64,000 nucleotides of DNA. Source: Chalara sp. BL73 (taxonomy: Eukaryota > Ascomycota > Leotiomycetes > Helotiales). Positions 46,616-56,787 of the stretch are shown here, in pieces; the stretch's first letter is position 1; every line of letters starts with the position of its first letter. The stretch is from the NCBI GenBank assembly GCA_918026815.1, contig CAKJVC010000068.1, positions 2,108,001-2,172,000 of the forward strand, read 5' to 3'. Both the position numbers and the translations under genes were made by a program. A model generated the notes under the pieces. The model searched no databases. It had not been told where the DNA came from and saw nothing but the letters and a program-made list of their open reading frames with translations.

Positions 46616-46639
46616 AAAAAAAAAAAAAAAAAAAAAAAA
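46616..46639 (+). repeat. Poly-A tract
   Basis: Twenty-four consecutive A inside a GC-rich, non-coding stretch. It could be a simple slippage repeat; no target-site duplication or upstream gene copy suggests a retroposed transcript. Confidence 0.9.
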
Positions 46640-47274
46640 GGCAACCGCAGCAACCGCCTTCTCGCCCCCGCAGCCCTCAAATCAGAGACGGCCCCGCGCT
46701 GCCGTTCGACCAGGGAACCGTGAACGGTAAGTTCGAGCCCAAAAATAACGAGGTGCTCTGCGGCCCAGGCGCCTCATGCGTGCACGCGAGGACGTGGGAC
46801 TTACGGGTGGTGAATATTGTGGAGAGTTAGAATTCCTTTGGCGGCCGCGGAATGGGCGGTGTTCTGTTTTAGAGGAGGTATAGGCGGGTATATAGGAAGC
46901 TGGCGCTTGCTTACGTATCGGATGGGAGACGTGATTGGCTTACGCTGGAGATTTAGGGAATATTAGAGCTGCGATGGAGATACAAGAGGGTTTGATAAAG
47001 TGACAGCCGTATAAAATAGGTTAGAGAGTGAAATGCCCACTTGGTATGAGAATCTGTCACACGCATGTTTCTATAGGTATTATATTTAGATGAACACCAA
47101 CATTTATAGGAGATATCCATGATATGATTCGAGCCTGACCGGCCATCTAGAAATGACATACAATGTCCCATACAACACAACCCATTTAGAAAACGCCTTG
47201 CCTGCTGTCCAATCCATGTTCTGCGTGGCCAATCCAACCCATATAAACTCCTGCTCCAGCACATATGTTCTATC

Positions 47275-48478
47275 TCACACCACTGTCTCTGACCTTTCCC
47301 CTTCCGCAATAACTGGTTGAGGTAGGCCACGGTCAGGGCTTTGTAAGACGAGTTGTTCGTGCCTCCGTGCTCGTAGGAAATCGCTGACTGCGCGGATGAG
47401 AATGAACCAGCCGATGATCATTAAAATGTATGCTATCCAATCACCACTTGCAACATCTCCCCATCCTCCACTGCTAGAGTTATCTATGCCTGCCGGCTGA
47501 TTGACCTTATCTGGATCGAAGTCGTGGCTATTTGGGTCTGGAGGCTGCGTGTATGAAGGGTCTGTTCCTGGTGGTGGTCCCGAAACTGGTCCAGAGCCTT
47601 TCATGTAGAAACCATATTGAATTAGAGTAATTCCGAGACCAGCACGGGAGCCGTTCTTGGCTGCGTGCGTGGTGTGAAGTAGGTAGGTGAGAAGGAAACC
47701 AACGAGCTGAAAGGACATGGAGATCATGCCGTTCCAGACGAAGGAGAAGACGGAACCAACAGGAAGTCCATCAATATACACATCGTCAGGTCCGCCGAGA
47801 CCGGGCGCAAGAATTGTAGTTTCCCAATATGGGGGTGCCGCATCTGCAGCTGCTTGTTCGTAGGTCTAGGTTTGATCAGTATTAGAGTTTGTGGAAGAGT
47901 TTGAAGGGTTGACATACAGGTGGATGTTCTTCCAGCTTCTCACCGGCTTCTGGCTTTGCGCTTAGATTCGCAAACACACCATCGGAGCCCGATCCTCCTC
48001 CATATACACGAGTCGAAGTTGGTGTTGGTGTTGGTGCCGTAAACACTGGCAGATATGTTGGCCTTCTCTCCACTGGCGGAGGCGCCGGACGATTAGGCGT
48101 CGTTGTCGTCGTTTGAGATGTAGCTATCTGTTCCGCGGACGAAGAAGAAGGCGTTCCTCGCATTAATCTTTGCCTATCATCGCCATCATTGTCCTCATCA
48201 CTATCCGATCCATCCGCATCGAACGCATCCCTCAGATTCTGATCCACTGGTGAGTCGTTATGTAGTAACCGCCGCGAACTGGGAGAGGAGCCGCGAGAAC
48301 GAGAAGAAGCGCGAGATCGGAATGACGGAGGAGGTGAGGAGGGTATAGGAGTAAGAGGAGTATTGGGCTCGTTGTTCGATACCTGAGTCGTTGTTAGTAT
48401 TCCATCTCTTTCTGAGGGATTGCGTGGCGAGGCTTGGCCGGATTTGGGACGTACTCGCTCGTATCGTTGGGAACTCAT
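47275..48478 (-). CDS. BSD2: BSD2/NDFIP-like ubiquitin-ligase adaptor
   Basis: Two exons, 48478-47918 and 47865-47275, give 383 residues. The N-terminal half is disordered and Ser/Pro-rich with acidic DGSDSDEDNDGDD. At the splice junction come two PY motifs, PPTY and PPYW (in EHPPTYEQAAADAAPPYWE), which bind WW domains of Rsp5/Nedd4. Three membrane segments follow: SVFSFVWNGMISMSFQLVGF, LGITLIQYGFYM and WIAYILMIIGWFILIRAVSD. This is the layout of yeast Bsd2/Tre1 and animal NDFIP, Golgi-endosome adaptors that route metal transporters and other membrane proteins to Rsp5 for degradation. Complete and typical. Confidence 0.93.
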
Positions 48479-48785
48479 GATGAGTTGTGAAAAAGGAAAG
48501 AAAGGAGCAGTGTAGAACTCGAACAGAGCGATGAGAACAGAAAGAAAGTAAAGAAGATAATAGAAAGAGGAGGATGTTGTAGGGAGGTGAGGTTAGTCGC
48601 CGGAGGTGGTGTGGTTGCGGTTGCGTTTGATCTAAGCCTAGCGCCAAGACAAATGGAGCTCGAAAAGTGGGGTCGCGGGTAATGTCTGACAAGACTCTGG
48701 AAATAAAGTGTAGCCTCATCAACTATCTATTCTTTCTTTCATGAATACGTTCCAACTTTTCCTTGCACAGCTATATTGATTCATA
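48479..48785. promoter_or_regulatory. Divergent promoter of BSD2 and CBP6
   Basis: A 307-bp interval between two divergent genes, purine/pyrimidine-skewed (CT-rich on the minus strand toward BSD2). No TATA box seen. Confidence 0.45.
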
Positions 48786-49237
48786 ATGTCTAAATCGGTA
48801 GGTCCTGTTTGTCATCTTTCCATTTGCTACCCAAACCTCTAATATTCATAAAATAGATCGCCTACAAGCACTATATCCGCGCACTCTCGAAATGGCCAAA
48901 AGATGCATTACGTCCAGAATGTCAATTCCAAGATGTGATGCGCAGGAGGATAGAAAGCAGCTTTGCATCGGGCACTGTGAATGAGAAGGCAGAATTGGAG
49001 AATGCGAATATACTATACTCGCTGCTGGAGAACCGGTACATCAAGAAAGTAAGGAAGATGAACGTTGGAGAGGAGTATGCTAACCTGAGGTAGTATCCGA
49101 TCAGAGGGACATTGCTGGAACCGGCGAGTAAACCTACACATTTTACGGATTTGATGAAGGAATTGGAGGCTGCGCCAACAAGAACGCGGTGGCAGCAAAC
49201 ATTGAATAGCTGGAAAGGCATGTTACGATTCAAGTGA
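48786..49237 (+). CDS. CBP6: Mitochondrial complex III assembly factor CBP6/UQCC2-like
   Basis: Exons 48786-48797 (12 bp), 48857-49048 and 49094-49237 give 115 residues. The product reads MSKSIAYKHYIRALSKWPKD, a helical middle (KAELENANILYSLLENRYIKK), then YPIRGTLLEPASKPTHFTDL and ends WKGMLRFK. This matches fungal Cbp6/UQCC2, which with Cbp3 binds the mitoribosome and stabilises new cytochrome b. The TAG at 49091-49093 that seems to break the frame is the acceptor of a 45-nt intron with donor GTAAGG and branch CTAAC. The tiny first exon makes this gene easy to miss. Confidence 0.85.
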
Positions 49238-49402
49238 GACAAAACCTACAAAGGGGATATACTGGTGTATCATTATGGCGTTCAGGTATATATAGGAAGT
49301 GTATCATCACGACTTATTTTTGAATTGCTTCTATAATAGAAGTGCTACTCCAGAAACGCCTTGCTCCATGCAGCTCATATTCTATACAGTGCCCCACCCC
49401 GC

Positions 49403-50582
49403 TTAAATGTACTTCTTTTCAGGATCCAGTTTATCCATAAGATCTATGCTCTTTTCGTACATGGTAAACACGATTCCGCCGCTCAATATCAACCTTCCAA
49501 GTCTAGGTAGCGCTCCACTCCAGAACGTCAAGAATCCCTCATGCTTCCAGATCTGAGCTGCACATGCGAACGAGTTCTTGTACAGCTTTTTTGCTTCGAT
49601 GCTCTGCATGCGCGTCTTCACAGTATCAATCGGTTGCGTAGTATATACTGTGATAAGTCCTGCGATACCACCGAGACCGAACGTGGAGACGGCGCCCAGC
49701 TTTTCTCCAGGTGCGGTGTAGGATTGTGCGAGTTGCTTCAGGAAAGTATAGGAACTGAAGCGGACTGCACTATTGGATGCCTGTCGTGCTGTCGTTGGCA
49801 CGAAGCCTTGGAAGAAGCCGCGAAGGCCACGCTCGCGTGCGATTATGGGGACGGCGTGTAGGAAACCGCGCATCCGTGGGTTGGCGCTTTTACGGTCGTC
49901 GATTCTGGGAACGTTAGTTCTTGCTGGAAAAATATGGTGAGGGGAATGCGAACAAAGTTGTCTTAATACTCTCAAAGGGCGTCACGGCTAGCAAAGATTC
50001 CGTAACTCCTGCTCCAAAACCCGCAATAACAGTCCTTGGCCCTGAAATATTCCCGTCTACGTCTTGTAGCATAGATTTATATTGATCAAATGCCACGAAT
50101 CCTACAGCAGATATTAGTATTTATCACTTACGTAGACCTGGCAAGGATCGTACTTATGCCCGCCTTGAGCGAGTTCCCAATGATCAATGTCGTACATCCT
50201 GCATACCATGCCTTACCAAAAGGCGGCCACGGTAATTTTCCAGCATCTGGTAATCTGCGATTTAATTGAGACCTTGTTTTCGCGACTATGGCATTGTCAC
50301 GTTAGTTAACCCTTCAGCTCCGATCACGGCCTCATTCAACAGCAATTGTTCCTTGTCGCAAATGTTACTGCATAACATACAGAGTAAAGCACTCATACAT
50401 ACATTCAGCAGGATACGTAATAGCTAGGGAAGCTGTCAGAAGAGCTCAGAAGAAGTCTGGTGTAGCAAGGAGCGCATACCAATTTCCACTGCACCAGCCG
50501 TCGAGCCTGCGATGATTGAGCGCAAGGCGCTGGGCTTTTCCTTCCTCTTTTCTGGAGCGTTGGTCACTTGAACCGTAGCCAT
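49403..50582 (-). CDS. CTP1: Mitochondrial citrate (tricarboxylate) carrier
   Basis: Exons (minus): 50582-50480, 50423-50403, 50285-50154, 50101-49954, 49904-49403, giving 301 residues, all in phase. Three mitochondrial-carrier repeats are present with their signatures: ITYPAEFAKTRSQ (PxE..K), VTPFESIKTTL and TQPIDTVKTRMQ. GFFQGFVPTTARQASNSAVRF is the hallmark of the citrate carrier subfamily. It exchanges citrate for malate or other carboxylates across the inner membrane and supplies cytosolic acetyl-CoA. Exon 2 has only 21 bp. Complete, ordinary length. Confidence 0.95.
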
Positions 50583-50964
50583 TGTGCAAAGTAGTAGTTG
50601 TGCAAGAGAAACTGGAAGTATTGTTGCCGTAAAAACGAATATGATGATGCAGTAGGTAAACTTTTAGACGAATATGGGGTGGGGTTATAAACAGAACGTT
50701 TGAAATTCTCTACAATCAGAGAATATCTAGGCACAGATACAATTTGCGCAGATTCCTTAATCGATAGATTTTATGTAATTATACTATGGCTCAGTTCAAG
50801 TCCTTGTAATTCAAGATGTAGGATACAGTATGATAATATGTATTATATATAAAACGTTCTTTGATACAAAATTAGGATGGGAGTGCGTGGGTTGGCGTCG
50901 AAATCTGTTTGACCTTATCGTGTTCCATTTTCCTATTTGATACACGTTTGTTATAGAATTTTCA
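50583..50964. other. Intergenic region upstream of CTP1
   Basis: This is the CTP1 promoter plus the 3'UTR of the RPAP1-like gene (same strand). AT-rich with TATATATAA near 50845; nothing else. Confidence 0.45.
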
Positions 50965-52314
50965 TTAAGCAGCCTGCCATACCCGTTGCCCGCCACCTTT
51001 TTGCCAAAGCCATACTGCTTCCACAGCATAAGTTTTACTTCCTTGATGACCGCCTTCCATATTGGCTGCAGCCTCTAGAGTTTCCACAACTTTGCCTGTC
51101 TCGACACATTTCCATAGATCTTTCACCATAACACTATCTGGAGAACCAAAATCTCCTCTTCCTAATCTGTAAAGAAACCGGCCTAATGTCTGGAAGGCTA
51201 TACATCTCTGAGCGGGAAAGCTCGACCGCGCCAATCGTGAGAGCTCAGCAATGGTATAACCAGCTGCCTCTGGGGCATCTCCATGATGGTGCAAGCCTTT
51301 CGTGACCGGCATGGCTCTTGCGATTCGGGGTGGCAGTAAACTACCGCGAAAATCAAAGCGGAGCGCAGATGCGGACAGGGCAGATTGACCGGGGTAGTAA
51401 GAAGACTCCTGATCTGCTACAGAGCCGTGTGTTGGTATTGGTGCCATCCAGGCAAGTTTTGAAGGGTCTGCGGGTAAAGAGGGGAAGTATTTTGTGTGAA
51501 GATTCTCGAGAAACGAGGGATCAGACGGATCTAGTTCTGGTGCTGAGGGTGCTGCTGGAAAGTGCATCCCCGCTGGCAAGTCTTCGGGAGAGAAACCGTT
51601 GAATGGCTGAGAGGCGGGTTGTAAATCTATGGGTTCTGTAGGTGCCTCGTCTTCCTCAAATCTTACACTCTTAGGTGCCTGTACCAATTGTCCACTTGGT
51701 ATTGGCACGGATACAGGCTCATCTTCCTTCTTCAAGTTCTCAGCTGCAATATTTTTTCCCACTCGGTCATGTTTTATTAAAGCTGGTTCGAATTCGATAT
51801 CACCCCGACCATCATCCAAGTTTGCTCGCTTCAGAAGTCGCTCAATTAGGGAAGGATCTAGTTGCGCTAGAAGTTCTCGACGCTCCTCTTCTATTTCCTC
51901 TGCCGACATGGCAGCCAATCTATTTCTGTTGTCCTTATCTATTTGTTTGCGCTCCTCATCGCTGAAGCTGGTATTGCTTTGAGTCAGTCTGCTAGGATTA
52001 GTTGATTGTGGCGCTTGATTGCCCGGTTTGCTAGCAGTATTGCGAGACTCTGTAAAGACAGACTTTACAGAAGCACCTCTTTGTTGCTTGAAGGCAGATA
52101 CTCTAGAGCGCTTCTTATGCTCAGGAAACCCCGTAGCCGTGCTCTTGAATGTAGGCACGGAAGGCGGAGAGACTTCAGCGCGTTCTTTGATATCGCCAAC
52201 GAAGGCTGACATCAGTGGTGGGGGCTCTGATATTGAGGTCTTGGATGCATGACTCCGGTCATCCTCTTCCGAATCCGATAGATTGACGATAAAACGCTGT
52301 CCTTTGAAATCCAT
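50965..52314 (-). CDS. RBA50: RPAP1/RBA50-like RNA polymerase II assembly factor
   Basis: A single 449-residue frame. The ATG at 52314 (MDFKGQRFIVNLSDSEEDD) is the first in frame. The N-terminal domain includes DNRNRLAAMSAEEIEEERRELLAQLDPSLIERLLKRA, spread over about residues 130-170, the RPAP1 N-domain. The C-terminal domain contains RFDFRGSLLPPRIARAMPVTKGLHHHGD and AGYTIAELSRLARSSFPAQR, the RPAP1 C-domain. RBA50 binds Pol II subunits and helps assemble or import the polymerase. The linker is acidic and disordered. Complete; no introns. Confidence 0.93.
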   Translation of the reverse strand: MDFKGQRFIVNLSDSEEDDRSHASKTSISEPPPLMSAFVGDIKERAEVSPPSVPTFKSTATGFPEHKKRSRVSAFKQQRGASVKSVFTESRNTASKPGNQAPQSTNPSRLTQSNTSFSDEERKQIDKDNRNRLAAMSAEEIEEERRELLAQLDPSLIERLLKRANLDDGRGDIEFEPALIKHDRVGKNIAAENLKKEDEPVSVPIPSGQLVQAPKSVRFEEDEAPTEPIDLQPASQPFNGFSPEDLPAGMHFPAAPSAPELDPSDPSFLENLHTKYFPSLPADPSKLAWMAPIPTHGSVADQESSYYPGQSALSASALRFDFRGSLLPPRIARAMPVTKGLHHHGDAPEAAGYTIAELSRLARSSFPAQRCIAFQTLGRFLYRLGRGDFGSPDSVMVKDLWKCVETGKVVETLEAAANMEGGHQGSKTYAVEAVWLWQKGGGQRVWQAA

Positions 52315-54047
52315 AGTCGATGTTGATAGATGCAACGAGGAATGGGGCGTTTCCCGTCGCCAGATAAACGAGATGCAAGGCTGCAGAAACAGTCAAACCT
52401 TAATTTTTCCTGGATCCGGCTAGTGGTTAGCGCGAGGCTGGAAATCTTGGCCCCGGTTATCGAAATGCCTGTGAAACGACATCCCTCCCCAAGATTGAAC
52501 GTCAAGTGCTGAAAGGGAGTGTATTTATATGGGAAATTTTAGATTTGTGGTGGCAGAAAATACTTGTAAAAAGCCGCATCCCTATGAGTAAGCTTGGGGA
52601 AGGTGTAAGTGTCGTATTGTGGATTTAACCGCGGAATACATGAATGATGTGTCGTTTGACCTAAACCATATCAATGTGTCAAATTGCTTGGCGCTAGCAA
52701 CAGAGATAATCAAGGATTCAGCTAAAGTTTGCGAAATAAATGACAATTCGGTGTAACTTGGGACGATTTCAGCTATTGAGATATTGCTCATCCGAAGTAC
52801 AATTTTTTGTTTAAAAAAAGTGAATATATATGTGGACGTGGATGAGATGTTGATATATGAGCTTGAAGATGGGTCGTGATACGCAATTAACCCTGGGCTG
52901 AGCAGGGGTGGCTGAAAATCTAGTTTCCCGTTCGAACAAGGCTACAGCCTCCCGCGCCTAGGTTTAATTGCTATGCGACGCTACATTTGTTGATCTGGAG
53001 GCTGCATGCCATTCATTCATTACTTATGCTCCCGGCTGTTCGCCTATCCATCCCGATGATTGGCTCACAACTGCCTTCATTCACTATACGGTCCCCTGAT
53101 GGGAGATGGCCAGACAGACCTTTTTCCAGCTCACTCGCTTTCCTCCGTCCCTAGTCAGGCCAGGTCACACATCATGATCCTCATCCTGATGATGATATCC
53201 ACCACATTTGCCTACCCTGCCCTTGACACACAGCACGAGAGAGGCACTGCCCCCAAGACCCAGAACCCAGGCACTCTCTGACCCGACTGACTCTCTCTAC
53301 TACTTTTGCCGCAACAAACAATCTTTTCTTGGATGGGAGCGGCGGGAGGGTTCGTTGGATGCCCACTGTTTTATTTTTTGTCTTCCCTTCCCTCCCCCCT
53401 CTCCCCCCTGGTTCCTTTTCTTTTCCTTTCCCAAACTGCCCGACCGTCTAACCACCACCCACCGTAGTAGCAGTAGTAGTAGCAGCAGTAGCAACCAGCG
53501 TACCTTACCTTACCTTACCTTTACCGTTTACCGTTTCCTTATGATTCCCCCGTCTCGATTATTAGTGTTCGCTTCTCATTTGCAACGCTTTATTTAGCTT
53601 AAAAATAATACTTTATTCTCAACCATCCCCTCCCTCCCTTTCCCCCCCCGAAACTGCAAAACCAACTCTTTTTCCTAACCATTTCTCAACCACCCAAATA
53701 CTGTAAATTCACATTTCGCCATCAAGCGCACATCGTGATTTATCGACAACGCCCTGGAAATATTCCCAATCAATTGCCACAATACTCGGCTCCATTTTGA
53801 GACGGCCGTATAGTTCATACGGCATTCGATACACCCAATAAACGTCATTAATTCATAACGCGTCGTTGGGGTTCAATGAGCCACGAATCTTGAAGCTATT
53901 CCCAACCACGTTTGTCACGTTACTTGGGACAATACTTCAGAAGAAAAATTATATATAACAAAACGCCAACCACGATATTTCTCTTTTTCCCCCACACATA
54001 CATGAAGTCATTTTGTCTTCTTTCCAACCACGCCCAAGTTTAGAAGA
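52315..54047. other. Divergent intergenic region and long HPC2 leader
   Basis: It serves both the RPAP1-like gene (left) and HPC2 (right). The right half is strongly pyrimidine-rich, with an AGT/AGC trinucleotide tract (53465-53493), a tandem ACCTT tract (53501-53520) and C-runs, typical of a long fungal promoter or 5'UTR. Small frames inside (53060-53281, 53208-53597) have simple-sequence products. Confidence 0.55.
53948..53957 (+). promoter_or_regulatory. TATA-like element of HPC2
   Basis: TTATATATAA lies about 90 bases before the HPC2 ATG and is the best core-promoter candidate there; spacing only. Confidence 0.35.
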
Positions 54048-56787
54048 ATGTCTGCTTCGGAACTGCCCCAAAGTCGCTCATCGAGTGCAAGTCTCTCATC
54101 GCCACCCAGGTCGCCATCTCCATCGGCTCAATTAAATGATTCCACCCACAGCATCACGGTCAACCCCGCAGCCCCTCTCATGGGCCCAAATGGAGCGATC
54201 CTCAAGAAAGATGGTACCGTGCGAAAAAAGCCAGGTAGGTGATATTGGTTTTCATGCCCGCTTAATGCACGCCTTGTACTACCATTGCAGGGGAAAGACG
54301 CCATGTTCGGGTAGAACACGACTAACATCACAAAGGTCGCAAACCAGCTCCGGTAGATCCAAATGCTCCTCCTAAGCGGAAGCGCAAGCCTAGGGATCCG
54401 AACGCTCCGCCAACCCAGAGAAGAAAGCCAAGGGAGTCTTTGGGGAGCAACGCTGCCGCCCCCACCGCCGCTGCTTCTTCGTCGTCAGTTGCTGCAAACG
54501 TTATGGCTGCTGCAGGACCAGTTCCTGCCGCTGCCGGTCACGCTTTCACCCATGACGCTCAAAACCCACCTCCTTCTTCCTTTTTCTCTGCACCTCCTCC
54601 TCCTCCTCCTCCTCCAACACAACATCAACCACCAGGTACGTTTCTCTTCTTCTCTGTATCGTGTCAAATGCACTTTTGATTACGACATGGCATTCTTATC
54701 ATGCGCGATAACTTCAATCTTCATTCTCGTCAAGGAAGACAGACGCCCGATATCGAAGCTTTAGGCATGGGTGTTCTCCCCAGCTTATCTATAAGCTATC
54801 CCTTTGCTTTGCTCAGGACATGATTCAAGTCTGCATTATGTGACAGTAATGCAAGAAAACTGGTACTGCCGTACCTCCGAGGCCACCGTTATCCTTGATG
54901 AACCTGCATAAAGCAGGAGCACCTCGCTGGTTAACCTTCTCCCCTCCTTTCCTGCGAGATTGTTGTCCTCTTAACTTGTTCTATGCCGTCCGCCCTTTTC
55001 CATTAAAGCTTTCTTAGGTCAAAGATGCATCAACAATCCTGATACTGTTTATCTCTGTCTCTCAACTGACTGTTAATTGAATAGCTCCCACCCCTAATCC
55101 AAATCCACCGCCATTTCGAAGTGCCAGCAGCGGTCAAAATTACGATCCTATCCGATCAAATTATGATCCAGTAAGCTTTCCTATCTCACAGAACATTCGC
55201 TTCTATCCTAGTATGCTGCTTACATATTACACAGGTACGAGAAACAGTTGTTACGCATAACCACTATTCCACCTCCCAAGGCTCACCAAGTCAACCTCCT
55301 CCACCATCGACAAATCGCGCCAGTGCATCGCCTTCAATCTCAAGCTTAGTTGACCCTCCTAATCACCCCTCCCAATCTCCGTCTCTCGCTGCTCAATCTT
55401 TCCTCGCTCAACAGCAATTGAGGAGAGCTCAGCCCGAGAATCAGAACTCGGCCCCACCATCCCCATCATCAAACCGGCCAGCGCCAAGCATACCAGAGAC
55501 TACTTCATTCTTCACAAACCAACCCCCTCCAAACACCGCCAGACCTGGTCCCGTAAGTTGAATTGTTAGGCTTTTGAAAACAGATACTCATTCAGGAAAT
55601 ATAGCTCTCCGAAGGATTAAACAATGCCCCATCACCGACACCTGCAAGTAGTGAGCCCAAGAAGAAAGACGTCGAACGCAAAAATTCTGGATCGGGTATC
55701 ATCTCCAAGAAGTCAGTAGCTAATGGAAGCACTGCGACATCCTCCGCCGCTCCATCACCAAAACCTGCTAAGGTCAAGGAACCCAAGGAACCCAAGGATG
55801 CGTTTCCGGCCCCACCACCTCTCCCCGGCCAAGGTCTCATGGGCAATGGGCCAAATGACGGTATTGTTGCCCCTATTTCATAGTCATATTATGAGTTCTC
55901 AGAGTGATCATGTGCTAAGTCCATCTAACAGGGACCGAGTTCCGTGCTCCAACTGTTGTTCTCAATATCCCAATGAATGGCGAAACAAACAAGTACATCA
56001 ACTTCACCCGTCTGGCTGAGGCCCAGTATGGCTGGGATGCTCTACATCCGCGTCTTGCTGCTCAACGTGATCGGCTTGCACGAGTTGCAGCAGCCGGTGC
56101 AGCCTTGGAACGCAACGGCTCCGGAAAAGAAAGCGGCGATGATATGTCTCTTGATTCTGAAGGCGAAGGCGAAGGCAGCAATGTCGAAATGGGTGGTATG
56201 AGCGATGGACGAAATGGTACAGGTACCGATGGAGGCAAGAAGAAACCGGCCAAGCGAAAGATGAAGGAGGATGAATACGATAAGTTGGATGGTTTTGTTG
56301 ACGACACAGAACTGCTATGGGATGAGCAGGCTGCGGCCGCTACGGATGGCTTTTTCGTCTACTCTGGGCCTCTGGTCCCCGAGGGAGAAAAGCCAGTCTT
56401 GGAATCAACGTAAGCGTCCCGCTCTCTCATGCATTCAATCACCTTACTAACCTTACATCTAGCCGCGATGGGGCACCAAAGCGAGCTCGTGGACGTGGCC
56501 GTGGTGGAACCACACGTGGTGGTGCTGCTGCACGATCCAGAGGCGATGCAACAGGCACCAGCCCGCGGACTGGTCTCCCACTCTCAGGCCCTGGATCACG
56601 AGGCGGCAACACCAACCGCAAGCCACGCATCACCAAAGCCGACCGTGCCAAAATGGAAGCAGAGAAGAAAGAACGTGAGAACATGGCTATGGGAACAATG
56701 CCAAATATGCCTACAAGCTACGGACCCTCGATGACCCTTGCCAGTGCGGCAAGTATGGGAAACACTCCCATAGTCTTCAATCAATAA
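54048..56787 (+). CDS. HPC2: HIR complex subunit HPC2 (ubinuclein-type)
   Basis: Seven exons, 54048-54234, 54336-54635, 55085-55170, 55235-55552, 55605-55860, 55932-56409 and 56463-56787, give 649 residues, all in phase. Most of the protein is disordered and Ser/Pro/Ala-rich, with basic RKPAPVDPNAPPKRKRKPRD after the first splice and a Pro8 run. The defining Hpc2-related domain sits around residues 480-530: YDKLDGFVDDTELLWDEQAA followed by TDGFFVYSGPLVPE. HPC2/ubinuclein binds H3.3-H4 within the HIR histone chaperone complex for replication-independent nucleosome assembly and histone gene repression. The C-terminus is RG-rich (GRGRGGTTRGG). Intron 2 is unusually long (449 nt). Confidence 0.93.

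Larger units (their letters stand above)
42318..47274. other. Gene-poor 5-kb region
   Basis: It holds the promoter of the small secreted protein (first few hundred bases) and the 3'UTR of BSD2 (last ~300). In between are a short inverted-repeat element (43108-43239), a C13 run (44391-44403) and an A24 run (46616-46639). The listed frames (43424, 44530, 45124, 46238) have low-complexity or random-looking products. The segment 46400-46850 is clearly more GC-rich than its surroundings but shows no domain. Confidence 0.55.

Noticed and set aside
46238..46723. A 161-codon plus-strand frame.
   Set aside because: The product is random-looking, contains a poly-Lys run from the A24 tract, and has no promoter or splice support.
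49082..49096. Apparent nonsense codon in the CBP6-like gene.
   Set aside because: It is the TAG acceptor of a 45-nt intron with strong donor and branch site; joining gives the expected family sequence.
52940..52990. CCGTTCGAACAAGG near a possible stem, considered as a tRNA end.
   Set aside because: No cloverleaf can be drawn and no A box at the proper spacing.
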